Shown: positions 39,509 to 49,864, numbered from the stretch's first letter. The stretch is DNA of 64,000 bases from Trichomonas vaginalis G3 (GCF_026262505.1 NC_067203.1:23293411-23357410); one strand, 5' to 3'. The notes: generated from the sequence alone by a model not told the origin. A program made the numbers and translations.

Positions 39509-40097
39509 AATTTTAGCTAAAAGTGACAGGAAAAAAAACGTTTAGTATTAAAAAAAAAAGACCGATGAGAGCTTCGTTCGAAATATAGAGGGAACTGAGA
39601 ATGCGCAACCATTCTCAGGGAATATTGGATGCTATTCCCGTTCCCTCTGTATGGAAAATTGAGGTTTTCAAAGGGAGTTAAAATAATATCAAATTTATAC
39701 TAATTTACTTCAAAATACAAAAGTATTTGACAGCTAAAATTAGTTACTTTAGCAAGCCTATCAATACCCTTTTACGATTATTGTTACTTTTTCGAAATAA
39801 AATAAATTTATTATCAAAAACCTTTTTTTCTTAGTAAAAATAAACGAAATTTTTTACCTTATGAACTTTTGATGGAAATATGCAAATTTAAAATAATAAA
39901 GAAAGCCGCGAGCGAATCGAGCGGCTTAGGTCTAAGATTTTGATTCAAATCTTTGCTTATATTCCTTAAATTCTTTATGAAACTCGCAACAGTTCCATAA
40001 AAAATTTTAAATTCTAAACTGTCGAAATTACCGATCGGTAATCACACCCTTCACGGGTGTGTCACTTTTTACAGGTGTGTCACTTTTAGCTAAAATT
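39509..40097. mobile_element. hairpin-rich candidate element with 20-bp inverted ends
   Basis: AATTTTAGCTAAAAGTGACA (39509-39528) is exactly inverted at 40078-40097. The 589-bp interior has no frame but many GC-richer hairpins: the three-way junction at 39587-39648, AGCCGC/GCGGCT (39904-39926 area), TTACCGATCGGTAA (near 40028) and ACACCC/GGGTGT (near 40046). The tips contain the AAAAGTGACA box that stands before several host genes, so they could be paired promoters instead of transposon ends. No certain target duplication is seen. Confidence 0.5.
39587..39648. ncRNA. T-shaped three-way-junction structure (possible small RNA)
   Basis: An outer 9-bp stem AGAGGGAAC (39587-39595) / GTTCCCTCT (39640-39648) encloses two 7-bp hairpins: GAGAATG/CATTCTC (39597-39603/39610-39616) and GGGAATA/TATTCCC (39618-39624/39633-39639). 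The outer stem can be lengthened by about four more pairs through one G-T. On the minus strand the structure is followed by a run of ten T at 39559-39550, as at a Pol III terminator. No known RNA family is recognised. It could equally be a DNA cruciform of the surrounding element. Confidence 0.5.
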
Positions 40098-40193
40098 ACC
40101 CCTACTCATTGAAAAAAAAATTGATTGTTTTGAATTCAAAAATTGAATATCGTGCAATGGTTTGAAAACTTTACATGATCGCAATAAGTAATC

Positions 40194-41198
40194 ATGAAAT
40201 TCCTTCGTGTTTTTGCTTTTATTTTCTCAATAATTTTCATTGGAGCTGCAGCATATGGCATAAAAGATTCATTTATTGTTACATCTGATATGTCTATTGA
40301 TCATTTACCAGAAAAAATGTCAATTGGATTAAAAGTTATCAATTTCCACCTTAAACTCTTCAATTTCAAGAAACAATTAGAGAATGAATGCAAATCAAAG
40401 AAGTTTTGGATTAATCCTACCCCATTTCCGTTCTTCCTTAAGTGGAAATATGATTTTTCAGAAACAAAATTCCAAAACCGAAGCTACTGGACAGTCAAGC
40501 CAAAGAATGCTGAATCCAACAAGGTTTTCTTATACTTCCATGGTGGAGCATATATCAGAAACATCATCTTTTGGCAGTGGATGATGGTTGCAGATTTAAT
40601 TTCAAGAACCAATGCAACCTTTATCGTTCCTAACTACCAAATTGCTCCATTCTGGAAATACAACGATACTTATGAGTTCATCAAAGCCAATTACTTGGAA
40701 ATTTTAGAAAAATATCCCGGTAAAGAGATAGAATTCATCGGCGACTCAGCTGGTGGTGGATTTATTCTTAGCCTATCAATGTCATTACGAGATAGCAAAA
40801 TTAAACAGCCAAAGCACCTATTTTTACTTTCTCCATGGATTGACGTCACAGGTAAGAATCCAGGCTACCATGGCATGGAATCCATTGATTTACTATCTGA
40901 TTATGAGGGTGGAAGACTCGCTAGTGACCTCTATGTTGGAGATCTTGAGAAAACTGATCCAAGAATCAGTCCTATCTTTGGAGAATTCCATGACCTTCCA
41001 AGAATGACTATTTTCGTTGGCACTCATGATTGCTTAGTGGCTGATTGCAGAATTCTGCATAAGAAACTCAATGATGCAAAGATTGAACACGAATACCATG
41101 AATTTCCAAATATGTTCCACGTTTTCATGGCTATTACACCTCTCAAAGAGGCTCAAATTGCAAATCAAAGAGTTGCTGATGTAGTAAACAAGGCATAA
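40194..41198 (+). CDS. alpha/beta-hydrolase fold-3 (HSL-like) esterase/lipase, membrane-anchored
   Basis: A 334-aa protein. An N-terminal hydrophobic helix (FAFIFSIIFIGAAAYGI, residues 7-23) is a signal anchor or signal peptide. The HSL-type oxyanion motif HGG is at 116-118, the nucleophile elbow GDSAGG at 183-188 (Ser185), the acid Asp279 in GTHDCLVAD and the His309 in MFHVF. All three catalytic residues are present in the right order. Substrates are ester lipids or small acyl esters in the family; the real one is unknown. The gene follows the hairpin-rich element at about 100 bp. The ATG overlaps an initiator-like ATCATGA. Confidence 0.9.
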   Translation: MKFLRVFAFIFSIIFIGAAAYGIKDSFIVTSDMSIDHLPEKMSIGLKVINFHLKLFNFKKQLENECKSKKFWINPTPFPFFLKWKYDFSETKFQNRSYWTVKPKNAESNKVFLYFHGGAYIRNIIFWQWMMVADLISRTNATFIVPNYQIAPFWKYNDTYEFIKANYLEILEKYPGKEIEFIGDSAGGGFILSLSMSLRDSKIKQPKHLFLLSPWIDVTGKNPGYHGMESIDLLSDYEGGRLASDLYVGDLEKTDPRISPIFGEFHDLPRMTIFVGTHDCLVADCRILHKKLNDAKIEHEYHEFPNMFHVFMAITPLKEAQIANQRVADVVNKA

Positions 41199-41566
41199 AC
41201 TGTTTTTTTATGAAAATTATTCAAAATTTTTGACAAAATTTTGAGATTGAGAATTGGTTTGTTATGCATATAATATAAGATTCAAAATACATTAAATCTA
41301 TGCAGTTAAAATTTCGAAAAATTTCCAAATTTTTTAGAATTTTTGATTTTTAATTAAAAATTTCTAATATTTTATTTTCAAATTTTGATTTTCAAATTTT
41401 TTTTGGAAAAATAAAAGATGTTCAAAAGTATCTTCCAGATAGAGTAGATAAAGAATCAATAGACAAGAAAAACTTTTCATAAAATCAAATGATAAAATCT
41501 TTTATTCTTTACTCATTTAGGTCTCGTAAATTATTAAAATAATTTAAAATAAATAACAAGTTCTAT
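41199..41566. other. intergenic, no gene seen
   Basis: Very AT-rich, with repeated AAATTTT words; it lies between the convergent hydrolase and histone H3 genes and probably carries both 3' ends. Confidence 0.5.
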
Positions 41567-41983
41567 TTAGTTACGTTCGCCGCGGATACGCTGAGCAAGT
41601 TGGACATCACGCTCCATGATTGTAACTCTGTTAGCATGGATGGCGCAAAGGTTTGTATCCTCGAAGAGACCGACGAGGTAAGCTTCAGAAGCTTCCTGAA
41701 GGGCAGCGATAGCGGAGGACTGGAAACGAAGATCGCCACGGAAGCCAGAAGCGATTTCTCTGACGAGACGCTGGAATGGAAGCTTACGGATAAGGAGATC
41801 TGTGCTCTTCTGGTACTTACGGATTTCACGAAGAGCGACTGTACCTGGGCGGAAACGGTGTTGCTTCTTAGCACCCTGGGAATCGATTGTTGGTGTTGAC
41901 TTACGAGCGGCCTTAGCACCGAGGGACTTACGTGGTGTCTTGCCACCTGTGGACTTTCTAGCTGTCTGCTTTGTACGAGCCAT
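41567..41983 (-). CDS. histone H3
   Basis: From the ATG at 41983 ([20 protein letters not shown]) the protein is 138 aa; a longer frame upstream is not needed. K4, K9, K14-equivalent and the ARKS at 27-28 are kept. The fold core ([67 protein letters not shown]) is plain H3. Differences from animal H3 include [11 protein letters not shown] after an insertion (STPTIDSQ) and [10 protein letters not shown]. This is typical of trichomonad H3. It is divergent from H4 with a 194-bp shared promoter. G+C-rich codons suggest high expression. Confidence 0.98.
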   Translation of the reverse strand: MARTKQTARKSTGGKTPRKSLGAKAARKSTPTIDSQGAKKQHRFRPGTVALREIRKYQKSTDLLIRKLPFQRLVREIASGFRGDLRFQSSAIAALQEASEAYLVGLFEDTNLCAIHANRVTIMERDVQLAQRIRGERN

Positions 41984-42483
<500 letters not shown>

Positions 42484-42800
42484 GCTGTTAATAAAAAGTG
42501 TTGTTTTCTTTATAATTACATTAGTTTTTTTAATACTGTTTTTTACAAACGATCAGATTTGATTTTTAATATCATTGGCCAATTCCTTAAGTTATTGCAG
42601 TGATGAGTTAAAATCTTCATTTATATTATATTAGCTTATAAAAGAAATGTTATTTATTAATAAATAAAACTGAATTATATAAAATTATCATGTTAAAGCC
42701 AAACTCTTTCATAAACTGAAGGTTCTTCAGCAATTATTTAAAATGATTCACTCATATCTGTGAAAAAAACCTTAGATTTAGGATATAAAAAAACAATTTT
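42484..42800. other. intergenic, no gene seen
   Basis: 3' region of H4 and of the convergent E1-like gene; only AT-rich sequence. Confidence 0.5.
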
Positions 42801-43367
42801 TTAATTTGATGCTTCAGCTACTGAAACAATCTTTGCAGAGTAATTAGATGGCGAGTAGTCAAGCTTCAAAGCAACAGGTGTTGTTAAAGGTGGAAGATGA
42901 TCGACAATCATTTGAGAAATCAATCCTCCGCAAATAGTATAACCGAGATTATCTGTTTTCTCAGATTCGGTATTAAAATGAAAGTCTCTTTGTTGGTAAA
43001 CTAAATAAGCAGCGACACCGAAGCAAACAATTACAACTTTATCAGATTTTATAGCTTCTTCTATAGTATCTTCGTCTGAATCGAATAAACAAATAACATC
43101 ATAGTTTGTAATTTCTGGTTGATAAGTAAATTCCATTTGAGTATTTGGATTTAAAGTTGAAAGGACCTGCAAATCAGTATTCTGTTTATTGCTTTCATCG
43201 AATATTACTATTTTTCCAACACCTGCGAGAATTAAATTTTTCATGCATTCTATTGAGGTCCAATTGATTCCTTTTACAAAAATTTTACTTGCCTGAAGCC
43301 TTCTCTGTGTTTCAAAGCCCCATGCACGAATTTGTCTGTCATATCTGTTCACATCAGATGTAGACAT
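42801..43367 (-). CDS. SUMO-E1 AOS1/SAE1-like protein (short)
   Basis: A 188-aa protein starting MSTSDVNRYDRQIRAWGFET, whose YDRQIRxWGxExQxRL signature is that of the AOS1/SAE1/ULA1 half of ubiquitin-like E1 enzymes. KNLILAGVGKIVIFDE follows, as in the ThiF fold. The nucleotide-loop GxGxxG before it is changed (FVKGINWTS), which fits the non-catalytic subunit. The protein is about half the length of SAE1 (about 350 aa), and the middle block after the first strand pairs is shortened. The C-terminal part (GYTICGGLISQMIVDHLPPL) matches the family's end. It may be a reduced but whole subunit. Confidence 0.78.
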   Translation of the reverse strand: MSTSDVNRYDRQIRAWGFETQRRLQASKIFVKGINWTSIECMKNLILAGVGKIVIFDESNKQNTDLQVLSTLNPNTQMEFTYQPEITNYDVICLFDSDEDTIEEAIKSDKVVIVCFGVAAYLVYQQRDFHFNTESEKTDNLGYTICGGLISQMIVDHLPPLTTPVALKLDYSPSNYSAKIVSVAEASN

Positions 43368-43537
43368 TTTAATTTAATAAATTTTCAAAGACCATGAGCA
43401 CTGACAATATGAAAATCAGACTCTAAAAAATCCAAATTCAAAGATAAAAAGAGGGATTATGTAAAATAAAATTATAAAAATTAATAAGAAAAGGAAAAAG
43501 AAGTAGAAATAGAAATAATTATTAAACCACATAATGT

Positions 43538-44932
43538 TTAGTCATCTTTAAGCAACTCTTCGTTCTCTCTCTTTTCTTCTTCTTCGAGTTTCGATTGATA
43601 GAACGCGTGAGTTATTTGGTCGTATGTGTTTTGTGTCTCATTGGCAAGCTGTGTCTGCAGGAGCAGCTTTCCTCTATTGTAAATAACGAGACGGGGCAGT
43701 GGAGCTATGTCAACTTCTTCATCTCCACTCCAATCGTTAGCTGCAAGAGAAAACTGGACGAACTTGATTGGCTGACCTTCCATTTCCTTGGAAATCTGCT
43801 TCAATGGCCTTAAACAAGTATCATCAGAATAATAAATTCCGATAACTAATTTTCCAGCCTTTGCAATCTCATCTTGTAACTCGTAAGCGTTAATAGACTC
43901 AATTTCGCTCTTAGCTTTCTTCTTTCCTTTGCGAAGTTCTGACTTATACAATTTCTTTGCTTTTCCTGTTCTCCATTGTATGCAAAGGTCGATTGCAGAG
44001 GCAGAGTTGAGTTCGCCATCGACGCAGTAGTGCTTAGAATACTTACGGGAGTTGTCTATGATACACATTTGTGGTTCTTTGGAAGGCCAAATGCCAAGCT
44101 GGCCAGGAATAGGGTTAACACCTTGCTGGGAGTATGTAACATTCAATTCGCATTCGCTGGAGATGTAATCTGCTTCTCTTGCGCTAACTTCGTTGATATA
44201 AAATCCTTCATAAGCGTAATTCAAGATAATGTAGGGTTGCTTGTTGTTGTAGAACCAGTTAGCAATATCTCCGCTAAGATGGTGGGTCGTTGGGACTGAT
44301 CTATCGACAATTAATTGAAGAATTTGCTCTGCATCGAAATGTTCGATATCTCCAAGTGTAAACATCATCTGATCTTCAAATCTGTAGAGATAGAAACCCA
44401 TATCATCGAAAATTTGAGGGTTTGCAAAAGCAACTGTAATTTCATTGAAATGTTCACGATGCATTGTATTCATGAAGTCAATAATGTGCTGGCTGGGTAC
44501 ATCTACCGCGGCAATGAAGCCGAGAGCAGCTGTTTTCCTAAATTCGACGAGACCATCTTCAGTTGCGATATAAGGTATTGGAGAGAAGTTGTTTGAGTTG
44601 ACAAAAGCGGTGATGAACTCTGGGCTGAAGTGTCCTTGATGGCTCTTGTAGAAAACACCGTCTTGGTAGAAAGATAAACAAGGAAATTCACTTGCGTTAA
44701 ATTGGCTTGGAGCTAAATCTTGTTCATACAGATCAACAATTAAAAAGTGTCCATCAACATTAGAATCGTGAGCAACATTTGTAAAAGTATGAAGAATTAA
44801 GGGATAATTGTATGAATCTGAGTCAATTGCTAAAACAAAAACTTTACCACGTTTATGAGCATAAGTCATGGCTTCATCAAAGTCAGTGCGCTTAAGAATA
44901 CTAAGTGATAAAGATAGGAAAAGTGAAATCAT
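43538..44932 (-). CDS. PDI-like thioredoxin-fold secretory protein lacking CxxC
   Basis: From the ATG at 44932 the product is about 464 aa. A hydrophobic N-terminus (MISLFLSLSLSIL) acts as a signal peptide. Several thioredoxin-like modules follow. The first (FDEAMTYAHKRGKVFVLAID ... FLIVDLYEQDLA ... FPCLSFYQDGV) and the last (AKAGKLVIGIYYSDDTCLRP ... LPRLVIYNRGKLLLQ) have the beta-alpha-beta pattern and the cis-Pro positions, but no CxxC active site. The C-terminal tail is acidic (EEEEKRENEELLKDD) without a KDEL. A redox-inactive chaperone of the ER is the best reading. An AAAAAGTGACAATTTTC box lies 10-20 bp upstream. Confidence 0.78.
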   Translation of the reverse strand: MISLFLSLSLSILKRTDFDEAMTYAHKRGKVFVLAIDSDSYNYPLILHTFTNVAHDSNVDGHFLIVDLYEQDLAPSQFNASEFPCLSFYQDGVFYKSHQGHFSPEFITAFVNSNNFSPIPYIATEDGLVEFRKTAALGFIAAVDVPSQHIIDFMNTMHREHFNEITVAFANPQIFDDMGFYLYRFEDQMMFTLGDIEHFDAEQILQLIVDRSVPTTHHLSGDIANWFYNNKQPYIILNYAYEGFYINEVSAREADYISSECELNVTYSQQGVNPIPGQLGIWPSKEPQMCIIDNSRKYSKHYCVDGELNSASAIDLCIQWRTGKAKKLYKSELRKGKKKAKSEIESINAYELQDEIAKAGKLVIGIYYSDDTCLRPLKQISKEMEGQPIKFVQFSLAANDWSGDEEVDIAPLPRLVIYNRGKLLLQTQLANETQNTYDQITHAFYQSKLEEEEKRENEELLKDD

Positions 44933-45164
44933 CAAAGAAAATTGTCACTTTTTATGAAAACAAAATCAACAAAATCAAACAATTCGAACATAAATATTCA
45001 TAATATTAACTTTTATTATATATTTACCAATTAAAATTACAAAATACTGTAAAATTACCAAAAATTTTGCAAAATTCAAGTCTATTTTTTATCATATTTC
45101 AAATACAAGAATACCATATCAACTTGTAAGTAAATTTATTACTTTGGTTTTGTCATTCTAAAAG

Positions 45165-46598
45165 ATGATTCCAAAAAAATTTGATTCAGATGAACATCAA
45201 GTAGATCTGGCTATTACAACAAAAGAAAAAGACGATGATTCACCTAAAGATGAAGGAATCCAAGAATTAACAGCTGAAGAAATTCAAAAAATTCCAGGAC
45301 ATTTTCTTGATCTTCTAAATTCAATTCCAAACTCAGATTTAGAAACATCATTACAATACCTTGATGAAATATACTCACTTTCTATACCACAAATTACTTT
45401 AAATAATCAAATCCTTGAAGCTCTTATTATTCTCGGGACTGACGCATCATTTCATCAGCAAATACAATTAAAAGCATTATATAACTTAGCTCATATGTTC
45501 TTACTCGATCCAAGATTAGCAATTTCCTTAGATAATCAATATGTTGTTCAATTATTTCAACTAATGGGGCCAAATATGTCAAAAACAGCAAAATTAGCCA
45601 TTACAAATTACATTATGTCAGCACCGATTGTTATTGAAAAACTTAATCAAATTAATTTTATAAATGTTTGCATTCAACAGTTTTTCAACGACTCATTAAA
45701 CATTTCTCAACTTACTAATCTTCGTGAAATACTTGATGTCTATATTTCTCAAGCCCCCGAAGATGATAATGAACTTGGCCGAACTTTTCTTCCTCTTCTA
45801 CAAAAACTCAACGAATCGAACGATCCCGATGTATTCGTTCAATTAATTACCCTTTTGGTCACTATTTTGAATCAATGCAGCACTCCACAAGTTTTTGACT
45901 TCATTTTCGAACAAAACATCGACCATCGCTGTTTCGATTTATTTGGAAACTTGTTGACAGCAGCGAGACTTCAAATTTGCGAACTTTTTCAGATAATTAC
46001 GGGAAAATCTTATTATTGCAAGCAAATTTGGGAGAGAAACCTTCTTGACAAGCTCCTTTATTTACGAGATTGCAATAACGAGCTGTATATGAGCAAATCA
46101 ATCAGGATTTGGGGAAATATTATTTATTTAGGAATGGATTTCTTAAAAATAGCTGATGAGAACAAGATAATTGACCTTGCAATCCATATTTTAGACAATG
46201 GGTCGTTCAAATCTCGCAAGAAAGTCCTCAAATTCTTTAACATTTGCTGCAATTTCATAAATGATGAGTATATGCAACAAATTTTCATAGAAAAGAAGAT
46301 CGCATCCTTCTTCGCATCATTCCTAGAGACACCTGCTAAGTCAGTTTGGCCTTATTGTCTCTCAAGTTTGAGAAAAATTGCCGAATTTATTTTACTCAAT
46401 GAAGATACAGAACTTTTTGATCATCCACTTTTTGAAGGAGTTGATTCCGATGAATTATATGACAATTTGTTAGTTGTTTGTGAAGATTTTTCAGATCCAC
46501 ATGATATCACTTATGAAAACGCTTATTATTTCCTCAGCATGCTCGAAGAAGACCATGAAAACGCAATAGAACCAAGTGATGATTCCGAAGATTCATAA
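45165..46598 (+). CDS. ARM/HEAT-repeat-like protein, 477 aa
   Basis: After a charged N-terminal tail (DLAITTKEKDDDSPKDEG) the protein is made of helical pairs resembling armadillo repeats (for example ILGTDASFHQQIQLKALYNL, and KILRDCNN-like helices near 290), ending in an acidic tail (AIEPSDDSEDS). This is similar in plan to importin-alpha-like trichomonad proteins, but I see no clear cargo-binding WxxxN array. Function unknown; a scaffold or transport adapter is possible. An initiator-like GTCATTCT lies 10 bp before the ATG. Confidence 0.68.
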   Translation: MIPKKFDSDEHQVDLAITTKEKDDDSPKDEGIQELTAEEIQKIPGHFLDLLNSIPNSDLETSLQYLDEIYSLSIPQITLNNQILEALIILGTDASFHQQIQLKALYNLAHMFLLDPRLAISLDNQYVVQLFQLMGPNMSKTAKLAITNYIMSAPIVIEKLNQINFINVCIQQFFNDSLNISQLTNLREILDVYISQAPEDDNELGRTFLPLLQKLNESNDPDVFVQLITLLVTILNQCSTPQVFDFIFEQNIDHRCFDLFGNLLTAARLQICELFQIITGKSYYCKQIWERNLLDKLLYLRDCNNELYMSKSIRIWGNIIYLGMDFLKIADENKIIDLAIHILDNGSFKSRKKVLKFFNICCNFINDEYMQQIFIEKKIASFFASFLETPAKSVWPYCLSSLRKIAEFILLNEDTELFDHPLFEGVDSDELYDNLLVVCEDFSDPHDITYENAYYFLSMLEEDHENAIEPSDDSEDS

Positions 46599-46671
46599 TC
46601 AGAATTTTTTTTAAATTTTAGGGTCCCAATCGAATTTTCAATATACTATTCAAAAATTGAATGCCAAAATT

Positions 46672-46931
46672 TTAATTATCGTTATCGGCTCTTCGATAAC
46701 GAAATTCACAAATTATTTCAAAGACAGAATATAAGTTTGGTATAGATTTAGGATCTACAATTAAATAGAAATTCTGGACTCCAACGATAGCCTTCGTTTG
46801 GCCGGATAACAGACCCTTAATTTATTAACTCCTTCAATCATCTTCGGATAGTATAAATCTATTTCTCTTATCATAAGAGCATTAACCGCATTGGAAACCT
46901 TGTCAAATTCGACAATTTTTTTTGAGCTCAT
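46672..46931 (-). pseudogene. small frameshifted gene, about 86 codons, unknown
   Basis: From an ATG at 46931 the reading is MSSKKIVEFDKVSNAVNALM, then IREIDLYYPKMIEGVNKL, after which that frame decays. The next frame continues in protein-like fashion from about 46815 (GLLSGQTKAIVGVQNFYLIV, DPKSIPNLYSVFEIICEF) to a stop at 46672-46674. One single-base frameshift near 46810-46820 would explain it; a sequence error or a very short intron are alternatives. I do not recognise the family. It is a small alpha/beta protein. Confidence 0.5.
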
Positions 46932-47062
46932 TTTCCGTTACATTTTTTGGATATATTTTTTATTTTAAAATGCATGTATGCGTTTAACGAGCAAATCTGA
47001 CTTTTAACCCTTGATTTCTCGATAAATTGACAAATTTGTCATCTTTGACAATTCAAAATTTC

Positions 47063-47668
47063 ATGTCGCGGCGGAAGTCGAAAAAAACAGACAAGAAAGA
47101 CTTTCTGCGAATGTCTGGGAATTTGGACTCCACGCCGTTCGACTGGGATCACTTAAATCAGAACTCTATAAACACAATTGTACAAATGTGCATTTTACTA
47201 CAGATTCAGATCGATACGGAGACAATGAGCAAAAAAGAATTAATTACAAAGCTCAGCCAGTATCCTAAAATGATGAGTACTACGAATTGCGTTCCGAATT
47301 TCGTAAATTCATCTCGATTCTTGAATCTGAAGTATCCAAAATTACAAGAGGCCCATAGCAGTCCAATCCACAAGAAGAGTGGTGACAATTTCAGCCTCAA
47401 AAGCTCAGATGAAGCGAGTAATTCCAACAATGAATCCACAAACACAAATAATTCATCCCAGTGTTTATCAAAAGACGACTTACTGTTCCAAACTGAAATG
47501 AGCCTACACGGCAGTTTATTCTCCCATTTTTGGAGATATATTCTCCGAAAGAAATTACAAAGTAAGAAGGACTTCTTCTCAACGATGTTCTTCATTTACG
47601 TTATTATAGTATTTATAGCTATTGGATATTTCATATTTGGCTCTTCAAATGTAGATGTTGAAAACTAA
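47063..47668 (+). CDS. HeH/SAP-like protein with C-terminal membrane segment (nuclear-envelope candidate)
   Basis: From the ATG at 47063 (MSRRKSKKTDKKDFLRMSGN) the product is 201 aa; the frame before it opens with TTG. Residues about 33-66 (LNQNSINTIVQMCILLQIQI then TMSKKELITKLSQYP) have the helix-extension-helix plan of SAP/HeH domains. A Ser/Asn-rich linker follows, then one transmembrane helix (FFIYVIIVFIAIGYFIFG) and a short tail. HeH plus C-terminal membrane segment is the plan of Heh1/Src1-type inner nuclear membrane proteins, so chromatin tethering is a reasonable inference. Confidence 0.6.
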   Translation: MSRRKSKKTDKKDFLRMSGNLDSTPFDWDHLNQNSINTIVQMCILLQIQIDTETMSKKELITKLSQYPKMMSTTNCVPNFVNSSRFLNLKYPKLQEAHSSPIHKKSGDNFSLKSSDEASNSNNESTNTNNSSQCLSKDDLLFQTEMSLHGSLFSHFWRYILRKKLQSKKDFFSTMFFIYVIIVFIAIGYFIFGSSNVDVEN

Positions 47669-47881
47669 ATAGTGAAATGTCAGTTTTTATATGTTATATA
47701 AAGCTTTTCTGTCTTCTTATATGTTAATTAACACATATTTACAATTTATCCATGAAAATTTTCTTTGATTTTAATAATTCGAATTTTTCTAATGACTTTT
47801 TCTGGATTAAATTTTTATTTTCAATGATTCTGAAGTAGAAAAGAAATTAATTTTTATTTTCTGAACTTTTATTCGATTTCA

Positions 47882-49222
47882 TTAATGATTGTCTGCATTT
47901 TTGCTAAATCTCATTAATCGTTTCTTAAAAAACGGTGGTAAGTATGAAAATGCTGTTTTTCCATCATTATCTTTTGCGTCTACATCAGCACCAACCGTGG
48001 GCAGATATAAAACTACTTGATATTTACGTTTTTCTGATGCACAAATAATTGGAGTTTTTCCACGATCATCCTTTGCTTCTTTATCAGCTCCAATGGAAAT
48101 AAGATATTTAACTGTTTCAAGTTGACCTTTTTCTGACGCACAAATGAGAAGAGTTCTTCCATGATCATCTTTTGTTTCTTTATCAGTTCCATTAGAAATT
48201 AAATATTCAAGGGTTTTAGTGCTACCAGATTCTGCTACCTTCATGGGTAGAGTTTTCATTTGATCTTCCAATCCTTCTGTATTAGCTCCGATGGAAATAA
48301 GATATATAACGATTTCATATTTTTCATATTCAAACGCTTTCCAGAGTGTAGTTTCTCCATTATTATTCTTTTCTTCTTTATCAGCTCCAGCTGAGATTAG
48401 AAATTTAAGTACATCAAGTTGACCCCACATTGCCGCTACACTTGTAGCAGTTTCTCCGTCCATATCCTTTGCGTTGATGTCAGCGCCAATTGAAACGAGA
48501 TATTTAACTATATCAAGGTTACCTCCATATGATGCATTATGCAGTAAAGTTCTTTTTGATGAATCTTTTGTTTCTATATTTGCTCCAACTGAGATAAGAT
48601 ATTTTACTATTTCAAAATGACTTTGTCTTGCTGCCTCAAAAAGTGGAGTAAATCCTAAACGATATTTTTTTATTTCTTTATCACATCCACATTCAATAAG
48701 AGATTTAACAAGCCTGAGATTTCCTTCAATTGATGCTTTATGAAGAATTGATTGTGAACGAGAATCATCTGTCTCCCAAAGTCCTTCTTCACAAGCTTTT
48801 GACATCAATTGTTGATATCCTTTCTGTGCAAGTTCATCAAGGAATTCATAAACAGCTTCAATATCACTTGAATTTTTAAATTCAGCAATTTTTGATAAAA
48901 TTTCTTTTGATTCCAAATTTTCAAGATTTTGTCTGAGTTTTATGTTTTCTTCATTTAATTTAGCAATCTCTGATTCATTGCGTTCAAGTTGAGATCTGAT
49001 TGTTTGTATCTCATTCTGATTTTCATTTTTAATCTCATTTTGATCCGAATTCTTTGACATATTCTTCTCATTTTGCTTTAGATTATCAATTATCCCATCT
49101 AAAAATCGGTAATGCTTGTGTTTTTTAAATGATGAAAGAATAGAAATGATATCTTGAGAAGTATTTACAGAAACACTTGTATTTAATGCATATTTGAAGA
49201 ATTTGTTTGCATTACTAGTCAT
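47882..49222 (-). CDS. ankyrin-repeat protein with coiled coil, 446 aa
   Basis: The N-terminal about 75 residues are helical. A coiled coil follows (EIQTIRSQLERNESEIAKLN and onward to residue about 115), then about eight ankyrin repeats from residue 155 (SILHKASIEGNLRLVKSLIE, TPLFEAARQSHFEIVKYLIS, TLLHNASYGGNLDIVKYLVS and so on) to near the end. It belongs to the very large trichomonad ankyrin family. Its repeats are diverged from each other at DNA level, unlike those at 61477-62790, so this copy is not recently expanded. Role unknown; protein binding. Confidence 0.88.
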   Translation of the reverse strand: MTSNANKFFKYALNTSVSVNTSQDIISILSSFKKHKHYRFLDGIIDNLKQNEKNMSKNSDQNEIKNENQNEIQTIRSQLERNESEIAKLNEENIKLRQNLENLESKEILSKIAEFKNSSDIEAVYEFLDELAQKGYQQLMSKACEEGLWETDDSRSQSILHKASIEGNLRLVKSLIECGCDKEIKKYRLGFTPLFEAARQSHFEIVKYLISVGANIETKDSSKRTLLHNASYGGNLDIVKYLVSIGADINAKDMDGETATSVAAMWGQLDVLKFLISAGADKEEKNNNGETTLWKAFEYEKYEIVIYLISIGANTEGLEDQMKTLPMKVAESGSTKTLEYLISNGTDKETKDDHGRTLLICASEKGQLETVKYLISIGADKEAKDDRGKTPIICASEKRKYQVVLYLPTVGADVDAKDNDGKTAFSYLPPFFKKRLMRFSKNADNH

Positions 49223-49864
49223 TTATACTTTATCAAGAACAATTTCGAATTCTGCCGAGGTTAAAGATTGCTTTGATGTCCTTTTGTTCAAAAATATCAA
49301 AAAACCTGTCATCGTCAAAATAATCCATAATGTGCGCCGCAATATACTCTAAATTATGAGTAAGTCCCTGCGACATATAAAGTTGTCAATTTTTTACCTT
49401 TAGCTAATAAATCGCCTATTTTTAAATGAATCTATAAGTCTAGCAGTTCATGACTTATCCTATACAACTATATTTGCTGTCTAATTACAACAATTTTGTT
49501 AATCTTCAGTAGAGAATATATAGATTGTTATCAAAAAATCTAAGATGAGATTCTGAAACGTCAATATGCTTTTTTGCTTTAGTTTTAGAATATATTTGAA
49601 GTATCAGCACCTTTGTAATTTTGGTGCAATCAAAATCTATAATATATAACAAAATAACCACAAGGGCACATCAACACAAGGGAACACATCAAAGTCATTC
49701 AAATAACTTAACTATCTAACAAGGAATTTCTTCAAAATGAGGATTAGTGCTAATGTTAACTGTTTAAATTTGGGAAATTCCAATCAAAATGACGAATTTG
49801 TCCAAAACTAACCACTGTATCAGAAGTTATAATAAGAATTCAGATACGAAATGATTTGATTATA
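49223..49864. other. intergenic, no gene seen
   Basis: AT-rich divergent spacer upstream of the transporter; some codon-like fragments near 49250-49360 recall an ankyrin-family N-terminus (minus strand), but nothing continuous is supported. Confidence 0.45.

Noticed and set aside
39570-39655. Hammerhead-ribozyme look (GATGAG, short hairpin, CGAAA, then a long stem) around the three-way junction
   Set aside because: The core would have C at position 4 (CCGATGA), the base after the U16.1 position is G, which does not permit cleavage, and no stem I can be paired.
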